Below are positions 25,036 to 34,274 of a DNA stretch of 43,851 bases, piece after piece; the stretch's first letter is position 1, and each line of letters opens with the position of its first letter. The position numbers were made by a program, and so were the translations under genes. The notes under the pieces are model-generated. The model did no database searches. It saw only the letters and a list, made by a program, of their open reading frames with translations, and was not told the origin of the DNA. The stretch is from positions 1 through 43,851 of the forward strand of contig JAQTRE010000012.1 of the NCBI GenBank assembly GCA_028711995.1. Direction: 5' to 3'. Origin of the DNA: Dehalococcoidia bacterium (GTDB taxonomy: Bacteria > Chloroflexota > Dehalococcoidia > SZUA-161 > SpSt-899).

Positions 25036-26300
25036 GGATACTTGTTATAGGGAACGGAGCCAGAGAGCACACCCTGGTCTGGAAAATCTCCCGGAGCCCA
25101 AAGGTCAAAAAGGTCTTCGCAGCACCGGGGAATGCGGGCACAGCAACCATCGCTCAGAATCTGAAAATAGCGGCTACCGATATCGCGGGTCTCATCAAAG
25201 CCGCACAGGAAAACAAGATCGATCTGGTGATCGTCGGACCGGAAGCTCCGTTGACCAGAGGCATTGTCGATGCGCTCGGGGAGGTCGGCATTCCTGCCTT
25301 TGGCCCAACCAAAGCCGCCGCGCAGATCGAAGGCAGCAAGGTCTTCGCCAAAGAGTTGATGCAGAAATATAATGTTCCCTGCGCCAAAAGCGCCACCTTC
25401 GATTCATTCAAAGATGCATGCGATTATGTCAAGGGACAACCCCTTCCCTTGGTGGTCAAGGCCGATGGGCTGGCTGCCGGAAAAGGGGTGATCATCGCCA
25501 CTTCTGAAGACCAAGCCCTGGAAGCCCTCTCCGACATCATGAAAAAACGGGCCTTCGGCGATGCCGGGAATCGCGTGCTCATCGAGGAATGTCTTGTCGG
25601 CAGAGAGACCAGCCTTCTGGTCTTCACCGATGGCAAAACCGTCCTCCCCATGATTTCAGCGTGCGATTACAAACGGGCACTCGATGGCGACCGGGGCCTC
25701 AACACCGGCGGCATGGGAAGTTACAGCCCCTCGGAATTCTTCTCCTCAGAACTTAGAGACCAAGTTATGTCAAGCATTGTCAGGCCTGTGGTGAACGCCA
25801 TGGCCAAAGAAGGCCATCCCTACAAGGGCGTGCTGTATGCCGGTCTGATGATCACTTCAAAAGGGCCGAAGGTTCTGGAATTCAACGCCCGGTTCGGCGA
25901 TCCCGAGACCCAGGTGATCCTGCCGCTCCTGAAAAGCGATCTGGTGGATATCATGCAGGCGGTGATCGGCGGGAAGTTGGATCGAACCACCATCGACTGG
26001 AGCGATGAATCATGCGTCGGCGTAGTCATGGCATCTGGAGGATACCCGGGAAATTATAAAACCGGTTTCCCCATCAGCGGGCTGGGAGATATAGATAAAG
26101 ATGTCCGCGTGTTCCACGCCGGAACCAAACAGAATGAAACCGGACAGGTACTGACTGATGGCGGGCGCGTGCTTACGGTGGTAGCCACCGGAAACACCTA
26201 TGCCGATGCCCGAGAAAAGGTCTACCGAAACTTACCCCGAATCCATTTTGAAGGTTGCCAGTACCGCAGCGATATTGGTATGATTAAAAGGCTTTCGTGA
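25032..26300 (+). CDS. purD: Phosphoribosylamine-glycine ligase (GAR synthetase)
   Basis: The 422-aa ATP-grasp enzyme joins glycine to phosphoribosylamine with ATP. MRILVIGNGAREHTLVWKI is the family start, and the central ATP-grasp motifs include LVVKADGLAAGKGVIIA and NTGGMGSYSPS. The C-terminal FNARFGDPETQVILPLLKSDL binds Mg-ATP. Length is normal. The start codon is in the ATGA overlap with the acyl-CoA synthetase gene, and purE begins 13 bases after its stop with AAGGAG. Confidence 0.97.
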   Translation: MRILVIGNGAREHTLVWKISRSPKVKKVFAAPGNAGTATIAQNLKIAATDIAGLIKAAQENKIDLVIVGPEAPLTRGIVDALGEVGIPAFGPTKAAAQIEGSKVFAKELMQKYNVPCAKSATFDSFKDACDYVKGQPLPLVVKADGLAAGKGVIIATSEDQALEALSDIMKKRAFGDAGNRVLIEECLVGRETSLLVFTDGKTVLPMISACDYKRALDGDRGLNTGGMGSYSPSEFFSSELRDQVMSSIVRPVVNAMAKEGHPYKGVLYAGLMITSKGPKVLEFNARFGDPETQVILPLLKSDLVDIMQAVIGGKLDRTTIDWSDESCVGVVMASGGYPGNYKTGFPISGLGDIDKDVRVFHAGTKQNETGQVLTDGGRVLTVVATGNTYADAREKVYRNLPRIHFEGCQYRSDIGMIKRLS

Positions 26301-26312
26301 AGGAGTAGAAAC

Positions 26313-26771
26313 ATGCCACTGGTCGGCGTAGTGATGGGATCGAAATCGGATGCTGAGGTAATGAAGTCAGCGATTGACACGCTGGAAACACTCGGCATTG
26401 AGTATGAAGTGAGCGTAATCTCTGCTCATCGCACTCCCAGGAAAGCGCAGGAATATTCCCAGCAAGCTCGTGAGCGAGGGATCGAGGTCATTATCGCCGG
26501 AGCGGGAATGGCGGCTCACCTCCCTGGAGTGCTCGCCAGCTGGACCACCTTGCCGGTAATCGGAGTGCCTCTGGTTGCAGGGGAATTCAAGGGAATGGAT
26601 GCCCTTCTTTCCATCGTCCAGATGCCTCCCGGAATACCGGTAGCGTGTGTGGCCGTGGGATCGCCGGGGGCCAAGAACGCCGCTTTCCTTGCCGCCCAGA
26701 TTCTGGGACTCAAGCACGAGAAAATACGGGAAACCTACGAAAAATACCGCCAGGATTTGGCTAAGGGTTAG
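26313..26771 (+). CDS. purE: N5-carboxyaminoimidazole ribonucleotide mutase (PurE, class I)
   Basis: The 152-aa protein begins [17 protein letters not shown] with the family motif GSxSD. It has SAHRTPRKA at the substrate site and [17 protein letters not shown], the class I hallmark. It moves the carboxylate of N5-CAIR to C4 of the ring. Class I enzymes need PurK to make N5-CAIR, but no purK is in this window. GAAGGAG precedes the ATG. PurB starts three bases after its stop. Confidence 0.95.
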   Translation: MPLVGVVMGSKSDAEVMKSAIDTLETLGIEYEVSVISAHRTPRKAQEYSQQARERGIEVIIAGAGMAAHLPGVLASWTTLPVIGVPLVAGEFKGMDALLSIVQMPPGIPVACVAVGSPGAKNAAFLAAQILGLKHEKIRETYEKYRQDLAKG

Positions 26772-26774
26772 ATA

Positions 26775-28064
26775 ATGATTGATCGATACTCCCGCCCGGA
26801 AATGAAGCAGGTATGGGCAGACGAAAACAAATATGCCAAATGGCTCCAGATAGAGATCGCCGTATATCAGGCATGGGCCAAGGTAGGGGTTATCCCCAAG
26901 GCAGACCTCTCCAAAATCAAGAGGGCGCGGCTCGATATCTGCCGGATGAACGAGATTCTAAAAGTCACGCATCACGATGTCACTGCATTCCTCAAAGCGG
27001 TGTCTGAAAGTCTCGGACCGGAGTCACGGTTCATTCATCTCGGCCTCACCTCCTCGGATATCATGGATACCGCCCTGGGACTGCAACTGGTGGAGGCATC
27101 CGCCATCCTGGAAAAAGGACTGGCAGAGCTGACTGAGGTCATCCGGGAGAAGGCGCTCCAGTACAAAGACACCATTATGATGGGTCGGACCCACGGCGTT
27201 CATGCCGAGCCCACCACTTTTGGACTCAAGCTCGCCCTCTGGCATGAGGAACTCAAGCGACACGAGGCGAGGCTGGCAGAGGCCAGGCAAGGCATTGCCG
27301 TCGGTAAGATATCGGGAGCAGTGGGAAGCCATGCCACCATACCCCTTGAAGTAGAAGAGATCGCCTGCAAGAAGCTTGGGCTTGACGTGGCCAAAGTCTC
27401 CAGCCAGATCATCCAGCGAGACCGCCACGCCCAGTTTGTAACAACTCTGGCTTTGATCGCCTGCTCGCTGGAGAAATTCGCCACCGAGATTCGCGGCCTG
27501 CAGCGGACGGAAGTCCTGGAAGCGGAAGAGCCGTTCACTGATGGGCAAACCGGGTCATCGGCCATGCCCCACAAGCGCAATCCCGAGCTTTGCGAGCGTG
27601 TCTGCGGATTGGCCCGCCTGATTCGAGGCCACGCGCTGACTTCCATGGAAAACATCGCCCTCTGGCACGAACGGGATATCAGCCATTCCTCCAACGAACG
27701 CATCATCCTGCCCGATTCATGCCTGGCGCTGGATTATGTTCTGAGCATCTTCACTTACGTAATGAAGGGATTGCAGATCTATCCGGAAAATATGCGCCGC
27801 AATCTGGAGGTCACCCGAGGGCTGATCTTCTCGCAGCGGGTCATGACAACACTGATCGAACAAAAAGGGCTCAGCCGCCAGAAAGCATATGAGATCGTAC
27901 AGAGAAGCGCCATGAAGGCCTGGAAAGGCGGGGGCAACTTCTTTGAACTGCTTCAAACTGACCCCGAAGTCACGCTCTCCAAGGCCGAATTGGAGGCGGT
28001 TTTCGACTACAGCTACTATCTCAAGAATGTCGATGCCATTTTCCAACGGCTGGAACTGGAATAA
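26775..28064 (+). CDS. purB: Adenylosuccinate lyase
   Basis: The 429-aa enzyme belongs to the fumarase/aspartase superfamily. It carries HLGLTSSDIMDTALGLQL, the MGRTHGVHAEPTTFGLKL active-site His region, and the signature TGSSAMPHKRNPELCERV with the flexible loop Ser. It cleaves SAICAR and adenylosuccinate to give fumarate. It starts almost at the purE stop, so translation is coupled. A 44-bp gap with a hairpin separates it from purC. Confidence 0.97.
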   Translation: MIDRYSRPEMKQVWADENKYAKWLQIEIAVYQAWAKVGVIPKADLSKIKRARLDICRMNEILKVTHHDVTAFLKAVSESLGPESRFIHLGLTSSDIMDTALGLQLVEASAILEKGLAELTEVIREKALQYKDTIMMGRTHGVHAEPTTFGLKLALWHEELKRHEARLAEARQGIAVGKISGAVGSHATIPLEVEEIACKKLGLDVAKVSSQIIQRDRHAQFVTTLALIACSLEKFATEIRGLQRTEVLEAEEPFTDGQTGSSAMPHKRNPELCERVCGLARLIRGHALTSMENIALWHERDISHSSNERIILPDSCLALDYVLSIFTYVMKGLQIYPENMRRNLEVTRGLIFSQRVMTTLIEQKGLSRQKAYEIVQRSAMKAWKGGGNFFELLQTDPEVTLSKAELEAVFDYSYYLKNVDAIFQRLELE

Positions 28065-28073
28065 AATCCAGGA

Positions 28074-28095
28074 GGGCGACCTCAATCAGTCGCCC
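28074..28095. repeat. Small GC hairpin between purB and purC
   Basis: GGGCGAC (28074-28080) and GTCGCCC (28089-28095) form a 7-bp stem with an 8-base loop. It is not followed by a U-run. The GGGCGA/TCGCCC arms match the core of the 32-bp palindrome at 6391-6422. The purC Shine-Dalgarno (GGAG) lies just after it. Confidence 0.5.
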
Positions 28096-28108
28096 CACGG
28101 AGAGAAAT

Positions 28109-29002
28109 ATGAAACCTCTGATGACAACCGATCTACCCAATCCATTTTACCGCGGAAAGGTGCGGGATACTTACGAACTGAGCGCAAATGAATTCCTCTT
28201 TGTGGCCACCGACCGGGTTTCCGCTTTCGATGTGGTGATGCCCAATGGCATCCCCGAAAAGGGGCTAGTGCTGAACAAACTCTCAGCCTTCTGGTTTGAA
28301 AAGACAAAGCATCTAGTTCCCAATCACGTCGTCCGCGTTATCTCCGATCTCCGATTGCTTGATCCCTACAGGAAAGGGCTGGCTTTCCCGGATTACCTGA
28401 AGGATCGCTCCATGATCGTGCGCCGGGCCGAGCGGGTCGATATCGAGTGCATCGCCAGGGGTTACATCTCCGGTTCGGCATGGGAGGAATACAAGAAGAA
28501 AGGAACCGTTGGCGGCCAGCCCATACCCAAAGGGCTCAAAGAGAGCGATAAGCTCCCCCAACCCCTCTTTACCCCCACCACCAAGGCAGACGCCGGCCAT
28601 GATGAAGCGATCACCATCGACCAGATGGCCAACCAGATCGGCCGCAAGTTAACTGAAGAAATCATGGGGAAAACCCTCGATATCTACCTTTTCGCCGAAG
28701 AGTATGCCCGGAGCAGAGGCATTATCATCGCCGATACCAAGATGGAGTTCGGCATGATCAATGGCAAGCTCAGCCTGATCGACGAGCTCCTGACGCCGGA
28801 CTCCAGCCGATTCTGGGATATGGCTCAATACAAACCCGGCGGCCCGCAACCCAGCTTCGATAAGCAGCCGATTCGGGACTGGCTCGCCCAGTCCGGATGG
28901 AACAAAGAGCCGCCAGCGCCCCCCCTGCCGCCTGAGATTGTAAAGCAATCCGCCGAGCGGTATCGCGAGGCATATCGGCGTTTGACCGGCCTGAACCTGT
29001 AG
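28109..29002 (+). CDS. purC: SAICAR synthetase (phosphoribosylaminoimidazole-succinocarboxamide synthase)
   Basis: The 297-aa protein has FYRGKVRDTYEL for ATP binding at the start, and VRRAERVDIECIARGYISGS, the conserved SAICAR synthetase signature. ADTKMEFG, then IDELLTPDSSRFW, are the C-terminal Mg/ATP residues. The reaction joins CAIR and aspartate with ATP. At 297 aa it is of the longer PurC type found in yeast and many bacteria. PurS follows 17 bases after the stop. Confidence 0.96.
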   Translation: MKPLMTTDLPNPFYRGKVRDTYELSANEFLFVATDRVSAFDVVMPNGIPEKGLVLNKLSAFWFEKTKHLVPNHVVRVISDLRLLDPYRKGLAFPDYLKDRSMIVRRAERVDIECIARGYISGSAWEEYKKKGTVGGQPIPKGLKESDKLPQPLFTPTTKADAGHDEAITIDQMANQIGRKLTEEIMGKTLDIYLFAEEYARSRGIIIADTKMEFGMINGKLSLIDELLTPDSSRFWDMAQYKPGGPQPSFDKQPIRDWLAQSGWNKEPPAPPLPPEIVKQSAERYREAYRRLTGLNL

Positions 29003-29019
29003 AAAAGATGAGGTAAGTA

Positions 29020-29274
29020 ATGTATCTAGCCAAAGTCTATATCACCTTGAAGCCATCCGTGAACGACCCCCAGGGTCTGACGATCAAGGGCGGACTTCAT
29101 ACGCTGGGGTTCAAGTCAGTGGAAAGCGTGCGCGCCGGAAAGTATATGGAACTCAAGGTCAACGAGAAAAGCCTGCCCAAGGCCGAAGAGCAAGTGAAGC
29201 AAATGTGCCAGAAGCTTCTGGCCAACCCCATCATCGAGGACTTCCGGTTTGAACTGGAAGAAATCCGAGGCTAG
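29020..29274 (+). CDS. purS: FGAM synthase subunit PurS
   Basis: The 84-aa protein starts [19 protein letters not shown] and has the PurS core [19 protein letters not shown]. It is the small bridging subunit of the three-part PurSQL FGAM synthase. Here no purQ or purL follows; the next gene is hisB on the other strand. The stop codon TAG lies within a CTAG shared with the hisB stop. Length is normal. Confidence 0.95.
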   Translation: MYLAKVYITLKPSVNDPQGLTIKGGLHTLGFKSVESVRAGKYMELKVNEKSLPKAEEQVKQMCQKLLANPIIEDFRFELEEIRG

Positions 29275-29873
29275 GCGATAATTCCCTTGGTACTGGGGAC
29301 TTTCCCGGCCGTTCTCTTATCGATCTGAGTGGCCTCATCCAGCGCTCTGGCCAGCGCCTTGAACAACGCTTCGGCCTTATGGTGATCGTTCTCCCCCGCC
29401 AGCAGCTTCATATGCAGATTGAACCGTCCCGCCATCGCAACAGACTCAAAGAAGTGCCTAATCAAGTCTGTAGGAAGTTCGTTGATGTATTCCTTATCAA
29501 AAGAGGCTTCCACCACAGCGTAACCTCTCCCTGAAAAATCCACTGCCACCAGCGCCAGCGCCTCATCCATCGGCACGATGGCATGCGCCATCCGCACGAT
29601 CCCTTTACGGTCGGAAAGCGCCTGGTCAAACGCCTGCCCGAGGACGATGCCCACATCCTCTACGGTGTGATGTTCATCCACATGGAGATCGCCCCTGGCT
29701 TGAATCTTCAGATCAAACCGGCCGTGCTTGGCCAGTTGCTCCAGCATATGATCGAACATTCCCACGCCGGTACTGATCTCAAAAACGCCGGACCCATCGA
29801 TATCCAGCTCAAGCTCTATTTGAGTCTCTTTGGTCTTCCGGCTAATCACTGCCTTCCGCTCGCGCTTCACCAT
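29271..29873 (-). CDS. hisB: Imidazoleglycerol-phosphate dehydratase
   Basis: The 200-aa enzyme carries the two metal-binding repeats of [20 protein letters not shown] (first His cluster) and [20 protein letters not shown] (second). [16 protein letters not shown] is the N-terminal signature. It turns imidazole glycerol phosphate into imidazole acetol phosphate in histidine synthesis. The frame is open to 29945, but the ATG at 29873 has AAGGAG upstream and begins the family sequence. It converges on purS, and the stop codons overlap. Confidence 0.95.
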   Translation of the reverse strand: MVKRERKAVISRKTKETQIELELDIDGSGVFEISTGVGMFDHMLEQLAKHGRFDLKIQARGDLHVDEHHTVEDVGIVLGQAFDQALSDRKGIVRMAHAIVPMDEALALVAVDFSGRGYAVVEASFDKEYINELPTDLIRHFFESVAMAGRFNLHMKLLAGENDHHKAEALFKALARALDEATQIDKRTAGKVPSTKGIIA

Positions 29874-30154
29874 GTCCAATCTCCTTTCTGAACATCCGGG
29901 CATCTCTAAACAGATTGCCTCCATATTAATACAATTGATTCCCACAGATCAAGAGATTGTACGGTTGGGTAAAGAGATATGGAAAGCACAGCCCTGGGCC
30001 ATTGTGGTCGATGACCGGATTCCAAGTCAACCACCACTATGACACCCAGTTGAATCAAAGAAGCCAGCCCACGCGCAAAAGGAGTTACCCTTTCCGGTCC
30101 GCTTGAGCAGCTTCTTTGGTGGATGATTCCCTAATTATCACACTGCACGCATCT

Positions 30155-30409
30155 TTAGCGCACAACGCGATGCCAGCCGTTGGGGGCAGCAGCCTTCTTG
30201 ACTGGAGGTGGGGTTTTGTTAAGAGCCAGCCGTTCCAGGTGCTCTCGTATCTGATTGAGGATATGACTTTGCATGGTTACGGATGTACTGATCTCATCTC
30301 CGTCATCCCAGCGAATGCGCATGTCATCGCCTTCAATCTCAAGGACTTCGTATTTTCCTTTCCGGTTCTCGTACTGCTCGCCGATTTCAAATGCAACAAG
30401 ATTTATCAT
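30155..30409 (-). CDS. Hypothetical protein, 84 aa
   Basis: I do not recognise the family. The protein starts MINLVAFEIGEQYENRKGKY and has a strand-rich front (EVLEIEGDDMRIRWDDGDEIS), which looks like a small beta-barrel or SH3/Tudor-like module. A helix follows (QSHILNQIREHLERLA) and then a Pro/Lys tail. The ATG at 30409 is used because CAGGAG lies just upstream; a GTG six bases earlier would be too close to it. Codon use looks like its neighbours. It stands alone between hisB and the lipase gene. Confidence 0.6.
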   Translation of the reverse strand: MINLVAFEIGEQYENRKGKYEVLEIEGDDMRIRWDDGDEISTSVTMQSHILNQIREHLERLALNKTPPPVKKAAAPNGWHRVVR

Positions 30410-30495
30410 TGTCACTCCTGTTTCAGATTAACCCTCGCTAAGAGTCTCGATTTGGACCATATGATTGATGCCACCTTGGCTGATAGGGCTTTTGC

Positions 30496-30666
30496 CTATC
30501 CGGAGATGAGTTCAAAGACCTGAGGAATTGTGACTTCCGGAACAGGGATAAGTATGGTACCGCCGGCACGGATAACATCAGTGAAGAGATGGACCTCCGC
30601 CGGTTTACAGTGTGTGAAGCTAATAGAATGTCCTCCTGACATCACCAAAGCATGAACTTGGGTCAT
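30496..30666 (-). CDS. Possible small protein, 56 aa
   Basis: An open frame of 57 codons from an ATG at 30666. The translation starts MTQVHALVMSGGHSISFTHC and continues with FTDVIRAGGTILIPVPEV, which has a natural-looking composition. An in-frame ATG at 30642 has CAGGAGG only three bases after it, so it is not a start signal. No strong Shine-Dalgarno precedes 30666. It may be a real small gene or a remnant of a longer one; I see no homology. Confidence 0.35.
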   Translation of the reverse strand: MTQVHALVMSGGHSISFTHCKPAEVHLFTDVIRAGGTILIPVPEVTIPQVFELISG

Positions 30667-30869
30667 TCAATAATCAAGAGCCTGACCCTTGAGGAAACCT
30701 TTTCCAGGGGAGATTTTAAGGGATTACTGAATAACTGGTAAGCTTGATATGCCACTACCTCAAGTATACGGGACAATGGGGATAAGCGCAAGGAAGGGTC
30801 CGCAGCAAGACCGTCAACTGAAGATGGCCCACGAACTATGCAAAGAATGGGATCGAGATTGTCTCCATT

Positions 30870-32816
30870 TTAACTACCCTTAAGAATATCAAGCACTTTG
30901 CTCTGCACTGCGGGGTTGGTGACTAAACCTGTATGTTCCAGCAGGTTGTCATCTCCATCGGTGAAAAGAATGAATTGTGCGCCGGGGGCATTGAGACTCC
31001 GGCCATCGACCCCGATCCTTTCGGCGCTGAGACGAGGAACAGTTCCATCTCCAGGTCCATATTTCACAAAGCGCCATCCCGGAATGGGGGGTGAGGTGAT
31101 AGAATAGCTTTCCTGCAATGTCAGCGGCGTATCCCCTGAGTTCTGCACTCCGATGATATGGTAGTACTTTACCCCGGTAGTATCATTACTCCAATCGTCC
31201 TGGGTGTTTCCTCCGTTGCTATAGGCGTGGAAATCTCGATTGCTTTGCGCCGGAGTCTTTCCGTTATAGCTCGGCAGGCTGAACCGTTCTTCCACGATTC
31301 CGCCCGGTCCCATTAGCGAAGAGAAATCCACATCTTCTCCCTGATAGTCCATTCGGCCTCCCGCCTTGCCATAATCCAACACATTAAAAGGATGGCCGCC
31401 CAAAGTGAAATATCCTTCGGTTGACATCAATTCATGTACGCCGGGATAGTATGCCTGCATCTCCTTTAGTTCATCCCCAAAAAGTCCCCAGGCAACGTTA
31501 TCCGTGAAACTGACCCCGGTGGTGCCGTAGAGCATCTGATACAGCGGCTTGGGCGATCCGAGGAAGGGGCTGGCAATACTGATCAGCCGATTGACCTTGC
31601 CGGGATTATCGATGATGAAGCGACGCGCAATAAGCCCCCCCATACTGTGCGCCAGGATGTCGATCTTCTTCTGCGGGTATATTTGGGCAATGCCCGCCGT
31701 GTAATCAGCCAAAGCCTCGGCATTGTCCTCAATGCTTAACCGCCAGTCGTAAGCAAAGACAAACAGGGTGGGATTGTTATCCTTTTGAACACGGTCGAAC
31801 CCGAAAGCAGTACGCCTGCTGGGATCGTTGTTCACCTGGTATTCCTTGTAACCGCCCTTGCTCACCAGATAGTCCAGAAGAGGACCATAGTAGAGGTCTG
31901 TCCCATCGGTGCGGATGACATCGGTAGCGGTGACGATTTCATGAGGACCGGTATTTGGATTCAGGCTGAGGCGGACAAAGTCCTGACGGATGGCTTCCCG
32001 ATTGGAGAAACCGCGAGAAGCGCCAGGCCCCTCTGGCGGCCAGAGCACATGCCCATCCTGCCCCACCAGTTGACTGCCAATTATCCCGGGGACAAAGATC
32101 AGCGGGGCCGGGAGAGAGGCATCTTCAACGCCTCGCTGATAAAGATAAGTGATCCATGCCCGATAGGGTCCAACATCCACATAAATCTCGATGGGACATT
32201 CGGTAGCATCGATCGGAGTACGGTAGGTATATTTGGTCTCCTGGCCTTTCAGATCGGGATCTGCGGTCGTCCCTACCTGAGTAGGCAGTCCTACCGCTTC
32301 CCCGTCCCCCTTCAACGAGAATGCCGAAAGGGCCCACACCGGGGTCACCTGCCTGCGGACATCGATCTTCCCCCATGCCCTGGCAGTGAAAGTGATCTCT
32401 TCCCCTTCAACGAAAGATTGGGGAGGCGCACTCCACATGATGAATGTTGTCACCCCATGGACAAGCGATCCCGATACGTCCAGATTGCTGGTATAGTTGG
32501 CGCTACCGTCCGTTATCTGATAGGTTTCGGCCGGGCCCCGGGGTGGTGGGGCTACAGCATCCCAGCCGTCTTTTGTGTAGTAGAAGATTCTAGTTTCCAC
32601 CAGGGCCTTAATGTGGTTTTGAGGTGTCGGAGATGTGGTGACTGCCGTTTTCCCGGGTGGTGGGGAGGCAGGCGTTGCTGCGGAAGAATTGGCTGGCGAG
32701 GTTGAGGATTCAGTAGCGTTTTTGCCAGTGTCTCCGCCGCCACATGCCAGGAGTTGGCTGAGAAAACATAGCAAGAGCACTAATACTGCCAGCAGGGATG
32801 CCCACCGTTTGATCAT
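30870..32816 (-). CDS. Secreted LCAT/lipase-like alpha/beta hydrolase lipoprotein
   Basis: The 648-aa protein has a lipoprotein signal peptide (LLAVLVLLLCFLSQLLAC, lipid-bearing Cys25), then a long Ser/Thr/Pro linker. A beta-rich N-terminal domain of unknown type covers about residues 70-235. The alpha/beta hydrolase part begins LIFVPGIIGSQLVG. The nucleophile Ser391 is in ILAHSMGGLIARRF, and GDGTVPRLSA near the end carries the usual Asp region with a His later (LLEHTG). The layout matches the lecithin:cholesterol acyltransferase-like family. It would act on lipids or esters at the cell surface. It lies alone on the minus strand. Confidence 0.88.
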   Translation of the reverse strand: MIKRWASLLAVLVLLLCFLSQLLACGGGDTGKNATESSTSPANSSAATPASPPPGKTAVTTSPTPQNHIKALVETRIFYYTKDGWDAVAPPPRGPAETYQITDGSANYTSNLDVSGSLVHGVTTFIMWSAPPQSFVEGEEITFTARAWGKIDVRRQVTPVWALSAFSLKGDGEAVGLPTQVGTTADPDLKGQETKYTYRTPIDATECPIEIYVDVGPYRAWITYLYQRGVEDASLPAPLIFVPGIIGSQLVGQDGHVLWPPEGPGASRGFSNREAIRQDFVRLSLNPNTGPHEIVTATDVIRTDGTDLYYGPLLDYLVSKGGYKEYQVNNDPSRRTAFGFDRVQKDNNPTLFVFAYDWRLSIEDNAEALADYTAGIAQIYPQKKIDILAHSMGGLIARRFIIDNPGKVNRLISIASPFLGSPKPLYQMLYGTTGVSFTDNVAWGLFGDELKEMQAYYPGVHELMSTEGYFTLGGHPFNVLDYGKAGGRMDYQGEDVDFSSLMGPGGIVEERFSLPSYNGKTPAQSNRDFHAYSNGGNTQDDWSNDTTGVKYYHIIGVQNSGDTPLTLQESYSITSPPIPGWRFVKYGPGDGTVPRLSAERIGVDGRSLNAPGAQFILFTDGDDNLLEHTGLVTNPAVQSKVLDILKGS

Positions 32817-33020
32817 GGATGACCTCCCCTTTTTCCAGACGCCTGCCCTCTCATTTGCCGTTTCGGTGGGACAAACGTATTGCTTTATGGTGACAACACG
32901 CCTTGTCCTACCTTAAAAGAACAAGGTTATTCGAACAGCCAACGCCAGTTTTCTTCATGGGAACCAGCGGAGAAAATCACCGGCCGATCGATAGTAGCAA
33001 TACTAACCTTCATTAGTCAA

Positions 33021-33809
33021 CTAGACACGCGCCCACGCGTTGGATTCGCTTGCAAAGGCTCGCTTCAGGGCATCATCGATCTCGTTGGCGCCGCAGGGTT
33101 TGTTCAAGTAAGCAAAAGCCCCGAGATCAATCGCTGTACATTCCGTCCGCATTTCGCTGTCTATCACAGCCGTCAACATGATTACGATTGCATCGGGATA
33201 CATGCTCTTGATGATGCGCAGGACTTCCAGTCCGTTCATCCGGGGCATCCGGATATCCAGCACATAGGCATCAAACTCCCGGCGTTTGGCGCATTCGATC
33301 GCCTCTTCGCCGCACGACGCCGTCACCACATCATAGCCTCGTTTTGTCAGACCCCGACTGGCAACCTCCCGAATTACAGCCTCATCGTCAACCAGCATGA
33401 TCAATCTCTTAGATGGCACCGCAGGCACTTGCTGATAGGCTCTCTCTATGGTATCCTCCACATCTTTCAGAGAACAGGGTTTGTTCAAATAGGCAAAAGC
33501 ACCCAGATCAATTGCCTTTGCCTTGAGATTGTTTTCCTCACCGTCCTGTGCCGTCAGTATAATCGCCATAGCGTCAGGACAGAGATGCCTTATTTCACCC
33601 AGCAGTTCCAGTCCGTCCATTCCGGGCATTCTGATATCCAAGAGATACACATCGAACTTTTCTTCTCGGGCCATAGCCATGGCCTCATCGCCGCATGATG
33701 CCAACAACACCTCATACCCTCGTTTTCTGAAGGTTCGAGCGATGACATCCTGCACCGCAGCCTCATCGTCTACAACCAGCATTGTCCTTTTTGACGAAAC
33801 TGCAGACAC
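33021..33809 (-). CDS. Response regulator with two receiver domains and no output domain
   Basis: This 262-aa protein is two CheY-like domains in tandem. The first has the acidic pocket VVDDE and phospho-acceptor Asp58 in YLLDIRMPGMDG, with the conserved Lys in YLNKPCSL. The second repeats this with Asp185 in YVLDIRMPRMNG and Lys in YLNKPCGA. The domains are close copies and arose by duplication. With no output part it must act through protein contacts, as phosphate sink, relay or CheY-like effector. It lies 42 bp downstream of the single-REC gene on the same strand. Confidence 0.92.
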   Translation of the reverse strand: MSAVSSKRTMLVVDDEAAVQDVIARTFRKRGYEVLLASCGDEAMAMAREEKFDVYLLDIRMPGMDGLELLGEIRHLCPDAMAIILTAQDGEENNLKAKAIDLGAFAYLNKPCSLKDVEDTIERAYQQVPAVPSKRLIMLVDDEAVIREVASRGLTKRGYDVVTASCGEEAIECAKRREFDAYVLDIRMPRMNGLEVLRIIKSMYPDAIVIMLTAVIDSEMRTECTAIDLGAFAYLNKPCGANEIDDALKRAFASESNAWARV

Positions 33810-33851
33810 ATCAAATCTCCCACAAAATGATCCGCATATAGAACGCTGTGC

Positions 33852-34274
33852 TCAATACTTACCCTGCTCAGAAGCCGCACACTCATCGGTTTTGAAGCTG
33901 CAGATAAGCCCCTTTGCCATGGCAACAACGTCGGCCACTTTAAAGGGTTTCACCAGATAAGCATACTCCTCATGCCTGAAGGCTTTGTTCTGCGACTCGA
34001 TATCAGACACGGCAGTCAGCATCACCACAGTAGTATCGGGATAGCGGGTATGCATGATCGCCAACACATCCAGCCCGGATATCTCCGACATGAGAATATC
34101 CAGAAACATCACGTCAAAATGGCGTCGGGATACCATCTCCAGGGCATCAAACCCATTTCCCACGGCGACAACGTCGAAGCCCTCCTTCGTTAACGACCGG
34201 CACATCAAATCTTGAATCGATTGCTCGTCATCGACCACAATGATTGACCCTTTGCCCGTGCTTCCGCTTGTCAC
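33852..34274 (-). CDS. Single-domain response regulator (CheY-like)
   Basis: The 140-aa protein is one receiver domain. VVDDEQS forms the acidic pocket, Asp59 in MFLDILMSEISG is the phospho-acceptor, and LVKPFKVADV carries the conserved Lys. Its start overlaps the stop of the histidine kinase gene by ATGA, so it is the cognate partner of that kinase. No output domain is present. Confidence 0.92.
   Translation of the reverse strand: MTSGSTGKGSIIVVDDEQSIQDLMCRSLTKEGFDVVAVGNGFDALEMVSRRHFDVMFLDILMSEISGLDVLAIMHTRYPDTTVVMLTAVSDIESQNKAFRHEEYAYLVKPFKVADVVAMAKGLICSFKTDECAASEQGKY

Noticed and set aside
31785-32705. 306-codon frame opposite the lipase lipoprotein
   Set aside because: Antisense shadow; the minus-strand gene has a signal peptide and a complete hydrolase core.
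32880-33698. 272-codon frame opposite the double-REC gene
   Set aside because: Antisense shadow whose repeated words only reflect the two receiver domains on the other strand.
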